DNA of 64,000 nucleotides from Mesostigma viride. Taxonomy: Eukaryota > Streptophyta > Mesostigmatophyceae > Mesostigmatales > Mesostigmataceae. The stretch spans positions 2,595,060 through 2,659,059 of the forward strand of contig RPFO01000392.1 in NCBI GenBank assembly GCA_009746045.1. Reading direction: 5' to 3'. The notes under the pieces were generated by a model. That model was given only the letters and a program-made list of their open reading frames with translations, ran no database searches and had not been told where the DNA came from. This document shows positions 60,351 through 64,000 of the stretch, in pieces. Every line of letters begins with the position of its first letter. The first letter of the stretch is position 1. The translations under genes and the position numbers were made by a program.

Positions 60351-61271
60351 ATTGCTTGGAGTTTGCTACGCTTACTGGCCTGTTGAAGTGAACGTTGTCT
60401 GGCCTTGTTGGGGCTTGAGCCAACAGTCCTCGTTTGGCGTTTGGCCCTTGGGAACTGCTTCCATTGTCCATATGTGTCACGCCAGCACTTTGTTTTTTTC
60501 CAAATTGTATCATTAAACGGAAGCATAAGTCTGCCCTCTGCTCCTGTGAAGCCAGGGCTCTTGCCGCCTTCATGACCCATGATATTGTGCCATAACGTAG
60601 TTAATGGGCTCAATGGTTTCCAGACCTGGCTTTTTGAAAAAGCAGATTGGAGAGCACCCCTTTGCAAATGGCACATTCGAGGACTCCCTGATGTCACCCA
60701 GGGCCCCGGGCAGTTTGTGAATATATAAATGTGACGACATAAATGCGCAATTAGTTGGCCAATCAGGTTCCTTGTCCACCTAGGGATTTTCATTGTTGTG
60801 GCATTCATTCATGCTGCGAGGCACGGAACTTGCAAATGTAAAGTGAGCTTTTTGGTACCCGTGACAAAGATTTGCTTTCTATGCCTGCCATGGCTATATA
60901 ATGTTTTTCCTAAATGCCATCCAGTGCCTGTTGTACTTAAATTTGTTGGTTGTTTCACACAGCCATGTGATGACGGAATGCTCATCAATGCTTGTGCATA
61001 GTGGCTAGATCGGCCACCTGTCTAGAACATGTCTGGCATCGGCCTGAGATGGGCCATCCCTTGGGAGGATGCATGATGCGATCAAAAGGATGCAATGATC
61101 GCTTGACAACAGGCCGTGGAGGCCATCAAGCCCCCTCCAGTAGGGAAGGCCCGTGTCACCCTACATGGCCGCAATCTTGCCGACCCCGAGGGGTCGCCTT
61201 GACTAGCAAGCGAGCAACTATTCCTAGACGAATGGTGTCCCAGCCAGGGTTGGGTGTTAGGTACCCGTGTT
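60351..61271. other. 3' flank of H2A.Z, no gene seen
   Basis: No supported gene. CATTAAA and similar AT-rich poly(A)-like signals follow the stop within ~170 bases. Confidence 0.4.
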
Positions 61272-61276
61272 TTTTT

Positions 61277-61324
61277 ACAACGCGATACATCGCGTTGTAG
61301 GGTTAGAACGCGATGTATCGCGTT
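61277..61324. repeat. Two short inverted repeats
   Basis: ACAACGCGA-TACA-TCGCGTTGT (61277-61298) and AACGCGAT-GT-ATCGCGTT (61307-61324) are adjacent, closely related hairpins just before the LINE-type sequence. Seen directly; role unknown, perhaps an element boundary or protein site. Confidence 0.8.
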
Positions 61325-61960
61325 GTACCAGGTAGACACCTCCTCCTATGGCAGGGTCCCCTTGTCCCATCGCAACCCACTGGCAAACTTGCGCGCGCCG
61401 GGCACCGGCGCGGCGCGACCCGGACCTATGTGACACAACTGCTTGAAGATGCAGGGCTTCTGGGACTATCCGTACTCCGCGCCCGCATGATTGACAAGGA
61501 GAAATGGGCTGCCATCTGCGATAAGCACCTCCCCGAGGGGTATGCTCCTGTTTTCTCCCCACGGGCCCCACGGCCCGTTGCTAGCCAGGGGAGAAGTCCG
61601 AAGGTGGAGGTTATTGGTCCTGAGGATAGCCGCTACACTACCGCCTCGTCTGCCATTACAGTAGAGGACAGCTCGGATGAGGATTACATCCCCATCTAGT
61701 GCTTAACAGCCTCGACGAGGACTACACGCCGGCTCAACTGAAGGCGAGGAGCGCGGTGTGGAACAGCTCCATCGTCCAGGAGACCAAGCAGCACGAGACC
61801 CCGGGTAAGCGCATTAAGCTGCGCCTGCTTCAGGATGGTTCCTTCGCAGCCTTCTTTGGTGTGAAGCAACTTAAAGGTGTTCAGATTAACACCCCCGGAG
61901 CGGAGTCTCGTGAGGTGTCTAGCAGGACAGGTGCTGCCTCCGGTGGTGTCCGTAGGTAGA
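61313..61960 (+). mobile_element. Truncated LINE tail (3' end only)
   Basis: Reads like the C-terminal end of a non-LTR ORF2: GKLARAGHRRGATRTYVTQL, then DAGLLGLSVLRARMIDKEKW, the typical GxR ... Ty-x-x-x-L ... DRxxW tail, then acidic low-complexity sequence (TVEDSSDEDYIPI). A second short frame (61699-61959) continues. The RT core is absent, as in 5'-truncated LINE copies. Identification is from pattern only. Confidence 0.5.
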
Positions 61961-62029
61961 CAACCTTCCTCGTCGGCTCGCGGCTAACAGGCTTCGGGGA
62001 CAGCCTCTAAACAGTCCCGTTCCACTACC

Positions 62030-64000
62030 ATGCCTCGACCTAACCGTCGGGTGAAAGCCATGGTGGTGCCGGTATTTCGGGCCACAACCTCATCTGTCAA
62101 ATGTCAGATTCGTAAAACCCAACGTTTGCTAGATTACCTACGCCTTGGCGTTGTGCAATCAGCCCCAACCCCGAATACCCCGAGCAAGCGGCAGGCTCGC
62201 ATCCTACGCTTGCAGGACAAAATAAATGCGATGAAAAGCACTATTTCTACCGCTTCCCTTCCCCCCTCCGTTTCACCCCCACCTCCACCCCCCGCCGCAT
62301 CCACCCCCATCATCCATCGTCGTCCTCCCCTGGTGGGCCAGCAGGCATCCTTGGCCCTTGCCACTTTTAACACCCGCACATTGCTAGATGAAACCGGGAC
62401 CCGCTGCAGAAACCAGTGCTCACGGCCGCCCTCGTGGAGGCCTACGAGCACGCTGAGGACGCGGAGGCGGCCCAGTGCAATGCGGATGCCAAGGCCTGCC
62501 AGGCTCGCAACCAGGGCAAGGACATGTGGTACCACCTCGACCGGCTCGGTGGCCGGCGGCAGCGCACCCCGGTGGAGCACACGGGGGACGGCACGGCGCC
62601 GGTAAGCCTTGATCGCTGGTTGGCCCACAATGTTTCCTTGACCGGTGGGGCTCGCGCCCCCCCCCCCGCCGCTTCACCCCGAGACGGCCGCCCGCCTCGG
62701 GGTTGCCGGACCCCCGCCGCCGCCAGCGCCCCCTTCCTCGGCCGCGGACTACCAAGTCCCCGCCTTGCAGGAGGGCTGCCTTGCCACTGACGGCGTCGTC
62801 CACCCCTTCACTTTGAAGGAATTGGACGGCGCCCTTGCTCGCCTACGGTACGATGCGGCGGTCGGTGCCGACCACCTTTCTTCTGCCGAGCTGCTGAAGA
62901 CCCCTGACCTAGCGGTTAGGGATCTTCTGCTGGCGTTCTGCAACCGTGTCCTGCTCTCTGACGAGCCTCCCCCTGCTGAGTGGCAGACGGCCATCTGGAC
63001 GCGTCATGCTGTACAAGAAGGGCTCTGCTGCTGACCCCGGTAACTACCGGGGTGTCTGCCTCCAGAGCGCCGCGCTGAAGGTCTTCATGCGCATGATGCT
63101 GCACAGGCTCCGCGCCGCGCTGGACCCACACCTGGTGCCGGGTGAGTCTCAGATGGGTTTTCGTCGTGGTCGTAACACTGTCATGGCTGTGTTTGTCGCG
63201 CGCCGGTTGATGGAGGAGGTGCGTCGCCTTTGCCCTGACAGTTTGCCGCTCGTCTTCGTTTTTGTTGACTATATCAAGGCCTTTGACACGGTCCTCTGGG
63301 AGGCTCTTTGGGCCATCCTAGCTCTGGACCGAGTGCCACCAGCGTTTATTGCTGCCATTCGCCGACTGTACATATGAGGGCTCACAGGCAGTAGTGCGGA
63401 CTGCGGAAGGCACCACCCCACCATTCCCCCTTCACCACGGGGTGTGGCAAGGTTGTGTCCTGTCTCCATACCTGTTCATTATTGTCGTGGACCACGTCAT
63501 GCGCCAGGCACGTGCGCGCTTTACTGCTCTTAAGGGGTTCGAGCCAGGCCTTGGACATCCTTAACGAGCGTGGGCACGGCGGGGTTAGCACGGGTTACCG
63601 CCTGGCTGACCTGATTTATGCGGACGACACCACCCTCATCGCGCGCCCCGAGCACATTCAGACCTGGCTGGACTGTCTGGGCCTGGAGGCGAGGGCGGTG
63701 GGGTTGGAGATTAGTGTCAAAACTGAGGCGATGGTGATTGGGGCCTCCAGTCGTCTACCGCTGCCGCGCCTGCTCGACGGGACGGAGGTCCCATTCCGCA
63801 ACCGCTTCAAGCTGTTGGGGAGTTGGCTTCCTGACACTGCCGACGATGTGGACACCCGCATCGGCCTTAATTCCTGGGCCAAGCTCCGTTCGCTCAACAC
63901 CTACTGGCGCTCCAAGGGCCTGGACGAGCACCGCAAGCGCATGCTCTTCAAGGTCCTCATCCTCACGGTGCTCACGTATGGCGCCGAGGCATGGACACTC
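62030..64000 (+). mobile_element. Non-LTR retrotransposon (LINE), endonuclease lost, runs off the window
   Basis: Opens at ATG 62030 with a basic N-terminus; at about 62357 SLALATFNTRTLLDE is the first strand of an AP-type endonuclease, but the rest of that domain is missing. RT follows in several frames: PFTLKELDGALARLRYDAAVG, YKKGSAADPGNYRGVCLQ, FRRGRNTVMAVF, VFVDYIKAFDTVLWEAL, FPLHHGVWQGCVLSPYLF, and LADLIYADDTTLIA with the YADD box. Then comes the thumb region up to base 64000. Frames shift several times. A recent but damaged copy. Confidence 0.85.

Noticed and set aside
1-64000. CRISPR arrays, bacterial operons, tRNA or rRNA genes
   Set aside because: No spaced direct repeats of CRISPR type, and no tRNA or rRNA signature was recognised by eye; a tRNA scan would be needed to exclude small genes.

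Overview
The window looks like nuclear DNA of a photosynthetic protist, most likely of the green lineage. Its host genes are intron-bearing and repeat-rich. They include a spliced plant-like histone H2A.Z and a small membrane protein with what looks like a chloroplast/thylakoid presequence. The taxonomic call is inference from protein style, not from a search.

Layout. 1-4150: host non-coding DNA with a ~358-bp tandem repeat and a long TTG/GCTGTT microsatellite. About 4150-29590: a compact, intronless block of about 32 genes on both strands that reads as an inserted fragment of a giant virus genome (Nucleocytoviricota). It carries the late transcription factor VLTF3, PCNA, a NifS-like cysteine desulfurase, two tandem KilA-N proteins (one fused to a PD-(D/E)XK nuclease), a third KilA-N/MSV199-like protein, a J-domain protein, a staphylococcal-nuclease-like protein, an ADP-ribosyltransferase-like protein, a Rieske oxygenase-like protein, a LysM protein, an EsV-1-7-like cysteine-rich protein, a very long coiled-coil protein and many small membrane and zinc-ribbon proteins. 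Capsid, DNA polymerase and packaging ATPase genes are not present, and the outermost ORF at each end runs into host-type sequence, so this is a partial genome. 29590-34700: a decanucleotide repeat and three genes for a RING/TRAF-type zinc-finger protein and two acidic proteins, with a tandem array of E2F-like sites between two divergent genes. 34900-44115: two identical 306-bp direct repeats, then a Ty3/gypsy chromovirus (protease, RT-RNase H, integrase, chromodomain, 3' LTR) with no gag or 5' LTR upstream. 44116-46150: dispersed repeats and one small ORF. 46184-55326: a six-exon gene for a synergin/aftiphilin-like clathrin-adaptor accessory protein with at least eleven FG(D/E)F motifs, a GC-AG intron and a 43-bp minisatellite in its last intron. 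55330-59670: repeats and the putative plastid membrane protein. 59674-60350: H2A.Z. 61300-64000: one truncated LINE tail followed by a second LINE whose endonuclease is deleted and which runs off the window.

The viral block is laid out like a virus: short spacers, overlapping convergent ends, TATA-like boxes about 45-48 nt before several start codons, and palindromes between convergent genes. At least fourteen ORFs in viral, host and transposon DNA alike are broken by frameshifts that one missing base would explain, many in homopolymer runs. This argues for base-deletion errors in the assembly rather than gene decay, and it matters for anyone reading the block as dead or alive.
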